Assembly (NCBI GenBank): GCA_012295275.1
Contig: CM022665.1
Span: 38,011,933-38,075,932, forward strand
Source: Chrysomallon squamiferum
Taxonomy: Eukaryota > Mollusca > Gastropoda > Neomphalida > Peltospiridae
Length of the DNA stretch: 64,000 nt
Reading direction: 5' to 3'
Shown here: piece by piece, positions 25,790 through 37,583 of the stretch
Layout of the letters: each line of letters starts with the position of its first letter
How positions within the stretch are numbered: position 1 is the first letter of the stretch
Notes under the pieces: generated by a model
What the model was told of the DNA's origin: nothing
The model's input: the letters and a program-made list of their open reading frames with translations, nothing else
The model's database searches: none
Made by a program: the position numbers and the translations under genes

Positions 25790-26240
25790 AATACATTTTT
25801 ATATTAGTAGTTATTTTTAATAACAAAGTCATGCCTTGTTTTAATACGTTTTAAAAAATAATACAGTGCTTCATTTTATATTAATGATTTTAACTGATTA
25901 CATATTTATACACTATATAATAATTTATGTATAATAATAATAATAATAATAACAATACATTTTATAATAATGATCTATAAAATAACACTGAAGCATTCTA
26001 TATTGATGGTTATTTGAGTAACATATTGATATATTTCAATACTTATGTATAATACTGTATTGATATCCTGTACTGATGGTCATGTTAAATAACATATTGG
26101 TACTTGTAAGCTAATAGTTACATATAAAAGCATATTAATACATTTTTATATTAATACTATAATAATAGCTAAGCTTAATGACTCATATTAATACCTCTTA
26201 TGTTAATGGTTATTAAATGTCAGTTATACATTATCTTAAT
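25790..26240. repeat. AT-rich degenerate repeats (TATTAATGGTTAT motif)
   Basis: Variants of TATTGATGGTTATTTGAGTA, AACATATTGATA and TAATACATTTTTATATTA recur several times at 50-100 base spacing. Confidence 0.45.
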
Positions 26241-27918
26241 GATAATAAATGAAAAGATAAACATCTTGTTGTCATTAGCAGCAAGAAAACTTTTATATGC
26301 TTTTACAAAAATGTCTACTGTCTCAAATACCCCAGTAACTGAAATAAGAAAAAGCCCAAAACTGGCACCAAGAAGTACTGATCCTGCCATCCATCATTCA
26401 TTACCTGTCTTTCAACTCAGCTGTACATAAGAGATTTTATTAATTTATTACAAGTATTATAAAACAGCAGGGGTGTTACTTGTTAATTATATGCCTTGTC
26501 ATAATGATTTATATTAACTGTTACTGCTACATGAAATGAAACTGGACAGATTATCTTAGTAAATATAATTATTTCATACATAAAATGTCTAACATTTATA
26601 ATGATTAAAAAATTCTGTTCAGTGATATGGAGGGTTTTATTAATAAATTTCAGTATAATAATAATAATTATTATTATCATTATTTTTATTTATTTTTTTA
26701 TTTATTTTTTTTATTTTTTATTTTTTGCTTACATTTTCTTTGGTACATGTATGTGTATTACATATGTATATGAGTGTGTTCATGTGTTTTTGAATGTGAG
26801 AGACAGAAAGTGATACATGTATAAGAGTGCCTGTATATTTATAGTTACATAATAATAATTTATGTAGATGTATGAACAGAGCTGGTTTAACTTTTTCATA
26901 GATCAATTCATTCTATAAGTATATATCTCAGTTGGGGATGGTATAATACAGCAGAAATTCTTTTTGTCCCAGATACTACATGTACAGCTTAATTTCAACA
27001 ACTAGGTCTGTCATGCACACAATACACCACCTTGTTGACAAGTTCCACTCATTTGCTTATTTTATTGGCAAAGTATAATTGAGATCTTACAAGCTATTTG
27101 CTTTGCATCTTGGGAATGTTTTCCCTCCGACCAGAAGAGCACTTTTCCATTGAAATCATTTCTGGTGACACTTGATTTTCAGTCAGGATTCGTCACTCCA
27201 AGCTAGACGTCTGCAAGTATTAGTTTTGTCAATAACCACCGTTCAAGTTGTTCAGGGGTTTTGTGGACATAACAAGAGCCTGATGCATAATTCCAGCCAG
27301 TGAACAGAATGTAGATAGCACTTTGCTAACAAACTTGCCCTCAGGTGTCAGGGGTTGATGTATTGATCCTCTTTGGTGTACCTGTTGGGATGTTTCTTGT
27401 CCCATTTATTGCTGTTTTGTGGAAGCTATTATGGTATGTGATGTCTTGTTTGAGAGGTTGTAAAGATTATTTAAATATGTTTACCTGAAAAGAATATATA
27501 TCTGCTGTGAGGAGTTTTCAATTTTCAGCTGTTATTTTCAGTGGTTAAAGCTGTATAAATCATGGGACTAAGAAATAAGTTTGGTTTTGAAAGAATTACT
27601 GTTTACAGAGGGTTCAGTTTAATGGAATTACACTAAATTATACATAAATACATGCACATATACATATAGTTGAGAAATATAATTGCATATTTGTTGCAAA
27701 TAATTTAAACCTGTTACTGCTAACTGATGGATTTAAATTTTAACAAAACTGATAAAAGTCTAATATTGAGTAATTTTTATGGGAAATGTGTGCACACATA
27801 CACGGATATGAAAATACATACTAATATAAAATAATTGTAATAAACAGTATTTGTTGTTACACATAATAAAAGATTTACTACAAAAACATGATTTCAAATC
27901 ATCTGTGATCACTAAAAA

Positions 27919-28010
27919 TACAGAGTGTCCCAGAAGTCGCGCACCATATACATGTATATAATATTTTATTTTTTTTATATTATGGTGCGTGACTTCTGGG
28001 ACACCCTGTA
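27919..28010. mobile_element. MITE-like hairpin element, mariner-type (TA target)
   Basis: Two inverted termini of about 28 bases (left CAGAGTGTCCCAGAAGTCGC, right ending TTCTGGGACACCCTG) flank a ~35-base AT-rich middle. The arms differ at only two or so positions. TA dinucleotides flank both ends, consistent with a Tc1/mariner-type duplication. There is no coding capacity, so it would be nonautonomous. The terminus CAGGGTGTCCCAGAA is a style common in invertebrate DNA transposons. Confidence 0.7.
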
Positions 28011-31004
28011 TATAATTTAATATTTTCTCATATATTTCAATGAACTAATAACTCATAAATGTTTGAAATATTACATTAGGATTATATAAACATTCTAAAC
28101 TGATTTCTTCATTTTCTTTCTTAAGATTCTAATTCATAATTAAAATTTTACCTCAAAAGTTAATGAAGAGATTATTTGATCTAAATGTCTCATATTTATA
28201 GTAGTGTATAGATAGAGATATATTTTATTCCAAGCTTAAAATAGATGCTGCAGCTTGTCAGTAATCAATGAAAAGGTCAAAGATGAAGTCTGCTTTCCCA
28301 AGGTTAGTACACAGAATGCTAGTAACACTGATACTTAGAGTATTTATCTTTGATATGTGATGGCTGTATTTATCACTATTAATTTGTACAATTGTGACAG
28401 TAAATAAATAAACTATATTAATGGTAATAAACAACTGTTGGTTTAATTAAACAAGAGAGACCATTATTTATTCCATGTGCACACACAAATTAAAGCCTGC
28501 TGGCCACTGTCACTGAGTGGTGGGAGGATAGATACCACTGACAGCTAAGACCTTGTATTAAAAAGTACTGCTGATGAAAATCAATGTTTACACTTGTGTA
28601 TGGATGACCTTTTCCAGATTAAAAGTTAACCCATTGGAGCAATGATTTTCTATGTTTGTTGAAAGCCAAACTGTACATTTCACCTCTTTCGTGATGGTTT
28701 CCTGAGTTCAGGATCAGTTCAGTTGTTTCCACTGTGTCTCTGTGAAGTTGCATGTTGTTGTTGTCTTTGGTATTATCTTTGATTCCTTCCTGACTCCTCC
28801 TTCTCAGCTTGATTAGGCATTGGAGACTGGAGGTCAATATTCTTGAAAGCCATCACTGCAATTATTTGTTCTTGTTTGCCTCCCTCTGTGAGACAGCTAT
28901 TATTCTTTACAACATGGTCCTCAGATCGCTTGGCCAGTTCCTCATTGAGTCTGATGGCTTCTATTGTGTTAGGCATCAGTAATTGAAGTTTGTTTATTAT
29001 AGAAAGAATGAGAAAAAAAAGAGAGAGAGAATGGAAAATGGAATCATTACTGGTAAAGAATTTATGGAATGATTTTTATATTTTGTTTTGGAATTAGTAG
29101 TTTTTGTTTATTTGTTTATTTGTTTATTTATTATTCTGTCAATGATTGTGATGATTATTAGTTGTTGTAGAGGTAAATGTAGTAGTAAACTTAGTAGTAA
29201 TGGCTGTAATTGTAGTAGTACAAAAAGTATTTGTAATAGTTGGAGTAGTGATAGTGGTAATAGTGGTAGGTATTATAGTAGAAACAGTAGGGGAGTTTCT
29301 TCTTTTTATTTTTATTTTTATTATCATTATAATAATTATTATTAATAATTTATTTTAATTCTCCATTTTTGTTTTCCCATTCCAACCTTGAGTATGATTG
29401 GCAGTTCTGTTATTATCTGTAAAAGACAAATTGAACCCACAGTTATATTAATCAAATAACAGAAACCAGTAATTCTATTATTAAATGTTGCAACACCATT
29501 AAACTAACAAATGACAATTATGTGCACAGAATAAATTGCATTATTTTAACAAAAATTAAGAAAAGAACAAACAGTGAAAAAGAAACATCAACCAAAAAAT
29601 AAATAAATAAAAATGGAACATAATGAAAGAAAAATGATTACTTCTAAAATATTTAATATGTCTGTAAAATGTTTCAAATATTTATGAAATAAAAGAAGAA
29701 AAGGATTATATTTTCATGGTATCTGTATGATATCATTTGATGCAGGCATGTTGTAATGGTAATGGAATATGCCATTGGCAAATCTGTAAATACTGCATTT
29801 ATGTCTCTGAAGGCTGTTTGCACTGACTTTACCTGTAATTATCAGTTATCAGACAACATTGTGTAAACCAGGTATTCTGTCTTTTCATAAAGCTATTCAT
29901 GCAAGTGATCGGACAGATAAATTTTCTCCTATTGTATCTATTTTGATGAGTTTTTTTTAAATTTTTTTATTTTTTATTATTTTTTTTTAACAGCCAAAGA
30001 GAGATGTATGGTTTTTGATTGATTTTTTATTTAGTTTGTTTAGCGACTTTTTTTTAATGGTTATTTATTTATTTATTTATTTATTTATATATATAAAAAA
30101 AAAAAAAAAAATTAATTTATATATGTTGTCATAATGAATTTGTTTTATTTATTTATTTTTTTTTTTTTGAAGAATTGTAATTTAATTTCAGTTAAAATAT
30201 AATATAAATAAAACAGAAAAAGCAGGCCTTAAAAAAACAAATTAAGTAACAAAACAAAACAAAAATAATAATAAATAAAAACAATTAATTGTTATTTTGA
30301 TATGCTCGTTGGATGTAAAAATAATAATAATAATAATAATAATATGAACTAAAGGAAGCAGACTTTGATAATTTTACCATTTTAGTCTTGTAATCAAGTT
30401 TCAGTATATTATAATAATTATTTTATGTTGTTGTTTTTACTATTATTTATATGTCAGATATTCATCATCATTATCATCAACAACACATCTAAAACTGCTT
30501 TGCATTAACATTTTTTTTTTTTAACTCTTAGAGACAGTTTGCATAGAAGCCACCAAAATGTCCAGGCATTTAGTAAATAAAATTGTCAAGAAGAATATTG
30601 CCAATAAAGGCTGGGGTGTTGCAAATTGCCCTGTTGATTTCATGTTGAAGGCATTTAAATACCGGGCCACAAATACCATAAAACCATTACCATCGAGGCA
30701 TTAGCTGGTTGTTTGCTATGAGTGCGATTAGAACCCATTCAAAGTTTTCTGTGCGTGAAATCTGCCTCTGAGTGTTTGATCGACCATCTCACTATGAAGA
30801 TAAATCAACTGCATCTTGATGAAATTATATCATTCTGAGATTTTCTGGCCACGTTTTCGTTAGTGAGCAGAACTCCTGCATTGTAAATTATTTCTTATTG
30901 ACAGGCAGCTAAAGCACGAAAAAAATAAATAACTTTTCAGTTTTTGTTTGGGTTTTTTTGTAAAAAGAAAAGATATTGCTGTAATTCTTTTTTTGTGTTT
31001 GTGT

Positions 31005-31420
31005 TGTCTCTAGAACTAATAACAAGAATTGATGGTTAAGAGATGTTAATATTTCAGTCTATTTATTGCAATGGCAATGTACCAAATGTTCCAGATTTTC
31101 TGATGTCTGCAGAACTAATTTTAAGATTTTGAAGATTTAGAGACACTAATATTTCTTCTTTTTTTTATGATACAGTGCACCAAAATTTTCAATTTTAGTT
31201 TTGTCTGTATAACTGAGGTATAAAATGATGATTTAGATATATTAATATATCAGCGTCTTTATCACAGTAGTAATACTCCAAACATTTCTGTTTTTTATTT
31301 TGTCTGCAGAACTAACATACATAAAGATATTAATATATCAGCTTCTTTATCATAATGGCAATGTACAAAAACTTCCAGATTTTGAGTTGTTCACAAGGCT
31401 CAATTTTAAGACTAAGATAT
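31005..31420. repeat. ~99-bp degenerate tandem repeat (about 4 copies)
   Basis: GTCTGCAGAACTAA-like motifs recur at 31005, 31105, 31203 and 31302, a spacing of 98-100 bases. Between them a second motif recurs (TTAATATATCAGC, then TTTATCATAATGGCAATGTA, then TCCAGATTTT). Copies are diverged but collinear. Confidence 0.75.
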
Positions 31421-32825
31421 ATACTAAAATTTTGTATATTTGTTACCAAAAATGTGACTTTCTATATTATCTGGAAAACAGGTCTGAACTAAAGTTAAGG
31501 AAATAACATATGCTAAAATAATGTGTAAAACCTCACCCCACCAACCTCCCCCCAAAAAAAACAACAACAACAAATAAATAATAAAACAACAACAATAATT
31601 AATTAATTAATTTTAAAAATAACAAAAAACAAATTCATCTGAATAAAACAAATCCAATAAAAAATGTTTTGTAAACAACAAAAAAAAGATCAATAAAAGA
31701 AGCATATATATAAGTGTAAATAAAACAAAAAAAATCAGAATTGATAAATGGTTTTCTGAAATTTTGCTATCACAAATGATGATCTGAGCACTAATAATGC
31801 AGTTTTCAGAAAAAAGCAATATACATCGTCCCCTTCCCTAAAAAAATACCCCAAAAAAGTATAATGGTATTCTGAAATTTAATGTTTTCCAACCCTAATC
31901 AAAGCCCTAACAAGAAAACTATTCAGAAAAAAGCAGCACATAGATAAAAAAAAAGAAAAAAAAAAGAAAAGAGTATGATGGACAAGCTGCATTGAGTCAT
32001 GCTTGTATAGCTTTCCAGTATGGTTTTATTATGTTATTATCCTTGATCATGATGAGGAAAATAAGATCTGGGATAATTGCTGGGATCACAGATGAATGCA
32101 AATCAATACATGTGTTTTCTGTCACATCATATTTCTTTTAAAGTTCTTTTTATTTGCTTTTTGCTTCCTCCTTGGAGTAATTCCCTAGGTCCCTTGGTAC
32201 AAATATGAATGATTTTCACTCTATGGTTATATGATGTCATGCTTATGGTTAAGGACTATACTGGTAATGAGAGAAGAAACATGTGAGACATCACATTGAT
32301 GGACAGTGTTTTTTCTGGTCTTTTTTATTATTATTATTTTTCTGTTAGCAATATAAGCAGCTTCCCATAAACAGAAAACACATACCAACATACCATGGCT
32401 TTTGATAGATCAGCCACAGCATTCTAATGAATAGAATGAGTAGCCCAAATAACTATATGTAGGTCTGATTTGATCTTACTTGAGTAATTACAATTTCAAG
32501 TTTAAGAACACAGAGTTGTGAATTTAGTATATTATGGTTTTAATGACTGAGAAAGGTAAAGCTACACTGAAAAGTAAGAAAAAGACAATGTTATAAATTA
32601 TGCATGTATTTTTTCATTAATTAAAATTTGATTAGCTTTTGACTGGTACAGTTTTCACTTGGGCAGAAAACTAATATATGTAAGTAACTGATCATTCTGA
32701 AATGATTGACTTATTTATTCTTTTACTTTTACTATTACTACTACTACTACTATTATTATTATTATTATTACTGTTGATGATATTGATGTTATTATTATTT
32801 AACATTGTTGTTTTTTTCTCTTTAG

Positions 32826-33061
32826 GAATTCACTGGAAGATGCCCACAGTGCTTTTATCCAAGTCAGGAGAAAAGCCATGTTGTGAAGCTGAGCTAGATA
32901 TCTAATGAATCAGTTACTTTTCCATTGATGTCTCACCTGCCAGGACTGCATCTTTTGTCATGGAGAATTACCTCAAAGATAGATTTGGCTGCACCAGGGA
33001 ATTTTTTCTGTCCTTCACATACACCTAATTAATCCAAAAGTGTTTTTAACAGAACAATACC
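32826..33061 (+). other. NRXN: Neurexin 5' leader contiguous with first coding exon
   Basis: A pyrimidine-rich tract (TTTTTTTCTCTTTAG, ending 32825) is a good splice acceptor just upstream of the coding exon, and no donor separates it from the ATG at 33062. The leader is about 236 bases and holds several upstream ATGs. One opens a 21-codon uORF (32840-32905), one a 7-codon uORF (32907-32930), one a 34-codon uORF (32928-33032) and one a 22-codon uORF (32960-33028). All end before the main ATG. The neurexin frame has a stop at 33047, so translation cannot start further upstream in frame. Exact leader start is inferred from the acceptor only. Confidence 0.6.
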
Positions 33062-33825
33062 ATGAGGATTTCATACACTGCCAGCATCGGCACAATAGTG
33101 ACCTGTGCTAAAACTGCATGGATTGCTATCCTTGTAACAGCTCACATTATCAGTGTGTGCCTGGGTTTTAACTTAGATGGCTCACCTGGTTCTTATGCAA
33201 AGTTTCCCATGTGGGAGCCTTGTTTAAACGGGTCCATTAGCTTTGAATTCAAGACTGATCGTCCAAATGCTCTTTTGTTGTATCTAGACAGTGGTCAGAG
33301 ACGCTTTCTTGAGCTGAAGTTGGTGGGAGGTATAGCTCGACTTCGAATGAAATTTGGTAAGGCAACTATAAACCTTTCTGCTGGACAGAATCTGAATGAT
33401 CAGCAGTGGCACAAGATAGAGATTCTAAGGAAAAGTGAACACACAACTTTAGTAGTGGACAGTATAGAAAATACTCGGACTTCAGTTGGAAAGGAGTTTG
33501 ACTTAGACATTCGCACAAACAGCAGTAGATTTTTATTTATAGGTGGGTTGAGTGAGGAATATGATCGTGAGCTTTCCAAACTAGCAGTACCTTCTGTTGT
33601 CTTTGAGCCTAAGTTTCGTGGATCTGTGCGTAATTTGTTTTACGGGAATTGTGGGAGTGTTCCAGAGAGACCCGATGTTAGATTCTCAAGGACTGCTTTC
33701 CAGTGCCACAGATTTGTGTGAGAAAGGCAATCCTTGCATGAACAGTGGTTCCTGCTTAACTACTGATAATGGTATTATTTGTGATTGTTCCACAACAGAA
33801 TTCACAGGAGATCGATGTCAAATAG
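33062..33825 (+). CDS. NRXN: Alpha-neurexin, first coding exon: signal peptide, LNS1 and EGF1 (internal frameshift)
   Basis: Encodes the N-terminus of alpha-neurexin, a presynaptic type I membrane adhesion receptor whose LNS and EGF domains bind postsynaptic partners. The ATG is the first Met after an in-frame TAA at 33047 and has A at -3. Residues 1-35 are basic then hydrophobic (TAWIAILVTAHIISVCLG), a likely signal peptide. LNS1 runs from about residue 36 (FNLDGSPGSYAKFP) to 197, with sequons at N56, N104 and N153. EGF1 follows from 33711 with the six-cysteine pattern (CEKGNPC, CDC). LNS1 is read from 33062, but EGF1 lies in the frame one base later. The first frame stops at TGA 33719-33721, and the second is open only from 33585. 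Homology puts the switch at about 33662-33680, where PERP should continue as MLDSQGL. The donor is AATAG/GTATG; the exon ends in phase 1. Having signal, LNS1 and EGF1 in one exon matches vertebrate NRXN genes. Identity is near certain; whether the frameshift is real or an assembly indel is open. Confidence 0.93.
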
Positions 33826-34395
33826 GTATGTTTGAGTAACTGTTTTTATGTTAACACCATTTGTATTTAAATTCCATTTTCAAAACTCCCCAAGGCTTTG
33901 AAAATCAACCATTTCTTTTTCTTTTTCTTTTCTTTTCTTTTGTTTAATATGACCTGAATAATTATATTCCTTTGTATTTAGTTTAATTTTTGTAATTATA
34001 AATTTTAATTAATATTTTCCTTACAAAATGGATTGTAATATTATAATTATGGTTTGTGAAGGTTTCTGTTAAAGGATAGCTGATTTATAAATATCCTTTT
34101 CAAGATAACTGAATTTGATGCATCTTTTGTTAAATGGTAGGCAGGTAGGTTTCCTGAGATAGCAGTTAATAGATTTAAACTTCCAAAATGTCAAAATAGT
34201 TAAGTTAAATACATTTCTTTTACCAGTACTAAAATTAAGATAACTGTTTTTCCCAAGTCGGCAGAAATGGAGCTAAGCTTTCAGAATGTCTGATAGTTAA
34301 ATTCCATTCATTTCTTTAAACGCCATTTAAAACTGAATTAGAAGTGCTTTTCTATGTAACAGAAATAGATTTGGTTTCAGTAATTTGTCATATAG

Positions 34396-34724
34396 TATAT
34401 TTACTCATTTTTAAATTTAAAACTGAATTAGCCATTTTTCCCAAGATGGCTGAAAATGATGTGCCTTCTGCAGACTAAAATATTTATTCAGTTTGCTTTA
34501 GTTTGCTACCAAAATTTATCAACTAACTGATAAATATGCAATGATTTTTCATATATATATATATGAAAAATCAGTTAGTTGATAAATTTTGGTAGCAATT
34601 ATAAAAATCTGTTCCAAACTAAAGCAAACTGAATAAATATTTTAGTCTGCAGAAGGCACATCATTTTCAGCTATCTTGGGAAAAATGGCTAATTCAGTTT
34701 TAAATTTAAAAATGAGTAAATATA
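34396..34724. repeat. Large near-perfect inverted repeat (arms about 150-165 bp)
   Basis: Left arm from 34396 (TATATTTACTCATT) and right arm ending 34724 (AATGAGTAAATATA) pair nearly throughout around an AT-repeat centre at about 34557. Over a 65-base core (34440-34505 against its partner) I see one mismatch. The right arm has an extra ~19 bases near 34603-34621, and the left arm has an extra ~14 bases near 34531-34544. It lies about 570 bases downstream of the EGF1 exon, in the transcribed strand of the intron. Confidence 0.85.
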
Positions 34725-35153
34725 TATATATACACAGTGGTAATAATAATAATGATGATAATAATAATATTAAGCAGTGAAGCTATTGTTCTTTAATTAC
34801 TGTTTACAAAATTCTTATTAAAAAGAGGAAGTTTTATTACAAAAATACAAGGCATATGATCCGGAAAAACCTGAAAATTAAAGTAATGTTTTATTAGATA
34901 TAAATTATGTATCTGGGGTTTTTTCTTTTCTTTTCATATCAGTATCAAAAGTATTTTAAAAACTTTATCTCATTTTTCTCTTTCCTTTGCTCTCCATTAT
35001 GTTTTTATTTTATTTTATTTTTTTGGTTCAATTTCCTTGATTGTTATGGAAGAAATATTGAATTTGTACTTGATGGATGCAAGCAATTTATCTTTGTGTT
35101 GTTTATTATGTCTTTCTGTCATATTTCATCTTAACCCATTTTTCTATTTTCTA

Positions 35154-35181
35154 TTTTTTTTTTTTTTTTTTTTTTTTTTTT
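35154..35181. repeat. Poly-T run
   Basis: About 28 consecutive T; CAT repeats follow at 35262-35295. Confidence 0.95.
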
Positions 35182-36077
35182 CTGTTGGTTTTTGAGTTTT
35201 TTTCCATTTTGTTTGATTTTTCATTTTTCATTATTATTATTACACCCACCATACTCTCACAATCATCATCATCATCGTCATCATCATCATTATCAATGCA
35301 ACTATTTCATTTCTTCTTTTTCTTCTTTTGCTTCTTCTTCTTATTATTATTATTACTATTTGGTATCAACTATTCATGATCAGTCTTCCAAATTGCAATT
35401 CTTAGATACTGAAGTCATAAACAATTTTTATGTTAAATAAAAAAAAACATGATAAAATGAAATGACATTAAACTCCCGGTGAAAATGTTTGTGCAGTACA
35501 TCTTCTTTTATGATAATGTTCAGGTTTCTGATTCAGGTAGTATATAGCATGTATTCTATGATGAATAGAGGAATGTATGCTGATAACCATGTTATTATGG
35601 CACTGGGCAGATAACAATTGATTTTGTCAGTCCCTAGTGCAAAACTGAAATTTTATCTGAGCGTTTTATAAAATAAGCCAAGTATTACAATAGATAAGGA
35701 TCTTGATTCCAAGAACTCAAGAGCATAAAACTTTAAATTGTAGCATTCAGGCTCTGGCTTGCTGTATCCATGGCAACTTAGTGAATTCTTTTGTTGGATC
35801 TAAAATGTAAATTTAAATTTAATACCTTTGATACATACAGCTTGGCTTCTTCTATAGTTTGAAAATGAATGTTAAGGGATTTGAGCTAGAAATGCATTAC
35901 ATAAACAGATAATTAAATTGAAATTTAATAATTTGTATTTCAAGTCTCACAAATTGTGGATATATGTTTGTCTTGCTTTCATTATCTCTATGTTTCTTTT
36001 TCTCATTTCTCTAATGACCTTTTTTACTTTGTATATTAGTTCTTATGGCCTTTATCTTTTTCTGCCTCTTTCTTTTT

Positions 36078-36081
<4 letters not shown>

Positions 36082-36140
<59 letters not shown>
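36082..36140. repeat. (TC)n microsatellite
   Basis: About 29 TC units. Confidence 0.96.
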
Positions 36141-36144
<4 letters not shown>

Positions 36145-36493
36145 CAATCTCAGGATCTCTCTCTTTCACTTTTCTTAATTTATAAAAATGCTACATTAAT
36201 AACCAGATTCCAGTGGACCAGGCCATAGTAGTTTGCTACCTCGTCCATACACTCGATGATTTAAGAAATTGTTTTCCTCTCACACCTTTCCTCCAGAGAT
36301 CTGAAAAGTATTATGGATCTCATCCATAATGGACTGGAAGTCAAGAAATATAGTCAAATATTTCTTTGTTACTTCAATTCAAAAAAAATCAATATTAATC
36401 ACCACTATCATGGGATTTTCTCTGTTTCATTTCTTTTTTATCTTAATTTTCATTTCTTTTTTTCTTTTTTTAATTTCTTTTTTTTTTCTTTTC

Positions 36494-36501
<8 letters not shown>

Positions 36502-36531
<30 letters not shown>
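36502..36531. repeat. Poly-T run in T-rich stretch
   Basis: About 30 consecutive T within a T/C-rich stretch 36420-36545. Confidence 0.95.
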
Positions 36532-36536
<5 letters not shown>

Positions 36537-37583
36537 CTTTCTTAGTCATGCAAAACATTTGTGCTTCATGACATTGTCAGCCAACAGATGATCAATAGAT
36601 GCCATCATAGTTTCTTTTATGTTTTCCAAATCTAACTTATTCCCGTTTGGCTCATTACTTCTGCAGGTATTATCTTTCATTTACATTTAGCATGCTCAAT
36701 ATATATTTCTTCTTTAGTACTGTAAAAAAGCAAAAATGTTAATAACAACAACAACAGTAATATGTTAATAATAAAAATAATGAATAATGAATTATTAATA
36801 ATAATAATACTTACATGTGCGACAACAGTAATAATATAATAAATAAACAAAGCTAATTAATTGGCACACAAAATCAATAATAATGATGATGATGATAATG
36901 ATGATAAATAAAGGAAATAATTAAAATAATAAATATATTAAATTTAAAATAAAAACAAATGATGAAATTCAAAATGAATATTTCCAGTTGAATGCCGATG
37001 TAGATGATGTAGACAGATCCCATTTCAAATGTTATAAAAAAATAATGAACTGTTGATTATCAACATATGAAAGCCAATTTAAATTGGGCCTGTCTTCATG
37101 CTGTTATTTTTAATCAACAAAAACCAAAGCTTATTGTCTGTTATTTAATAATATTAAAAAAATGTTTAGTCTATTGATCTTTTTCAAGCTAACTTTAAAA
37201 AAAAATCTTATTACCATATTCTATTAATTTTATCATGAAGCCCCCTGCCATTCACACCAAGCTTGAAAGTGTTTTCATATTAAATTCCTAAGATTTGAAA
37301 AGCATTTTAAAGAAAAAAAAAAAAAAAAAAAATACCAGATCTTTAGTTATTTTTTCAGAACCTTTATCTTGCAAAATGTCCTAGAAAAAACAAATTGAAA
37401 AAAGGAAAAGAAGGATTTAAAAAAAAAAAAATGAAATCTAAACTTTACATAAAAGACAATAATAGCCTGAAAGGCATTTTTGAAAAAATTCAATTTCACA
37501 TTTTAAGATTTGTCATGTACACACCTCAAGAAAATTTCTTTTCTCCAGGCATTCTAACATTTTGATTAAAACTGAAGGCAGCA

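Larger units (their letters stand above)
25401..32825 (+). other. Putative neurexin intron 1, 3' part: repeats, MITE, complex blocks
   Basis: Contains AT-rich degenerate repeats (25790-26240), a complex block (27000-27440), a MITE (27919-28010), a complex block with minus-strand ORFs (28600-28980), a GTA/TAG-rich stretch (29160-29300), poly-T/TTTA tracts near 29950-30180, a complex block (30530-30900) and ~99-bp tandem repeats (31005-31420). CTA/TTA repeats at 32730-32770 precede the pyrimidine tract of the acceptor at 32825. Confidence 0.5.

Noticed and set aside
33597-33839. Independent ORF overlapping the end of LNS1
   Set aside because: Only its EGF-encoding 3' half is meaningful; the start has no ATG (TTG) and the 5' half is the wrong frame of LNS1. 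Treated as the second frame of the same exon.
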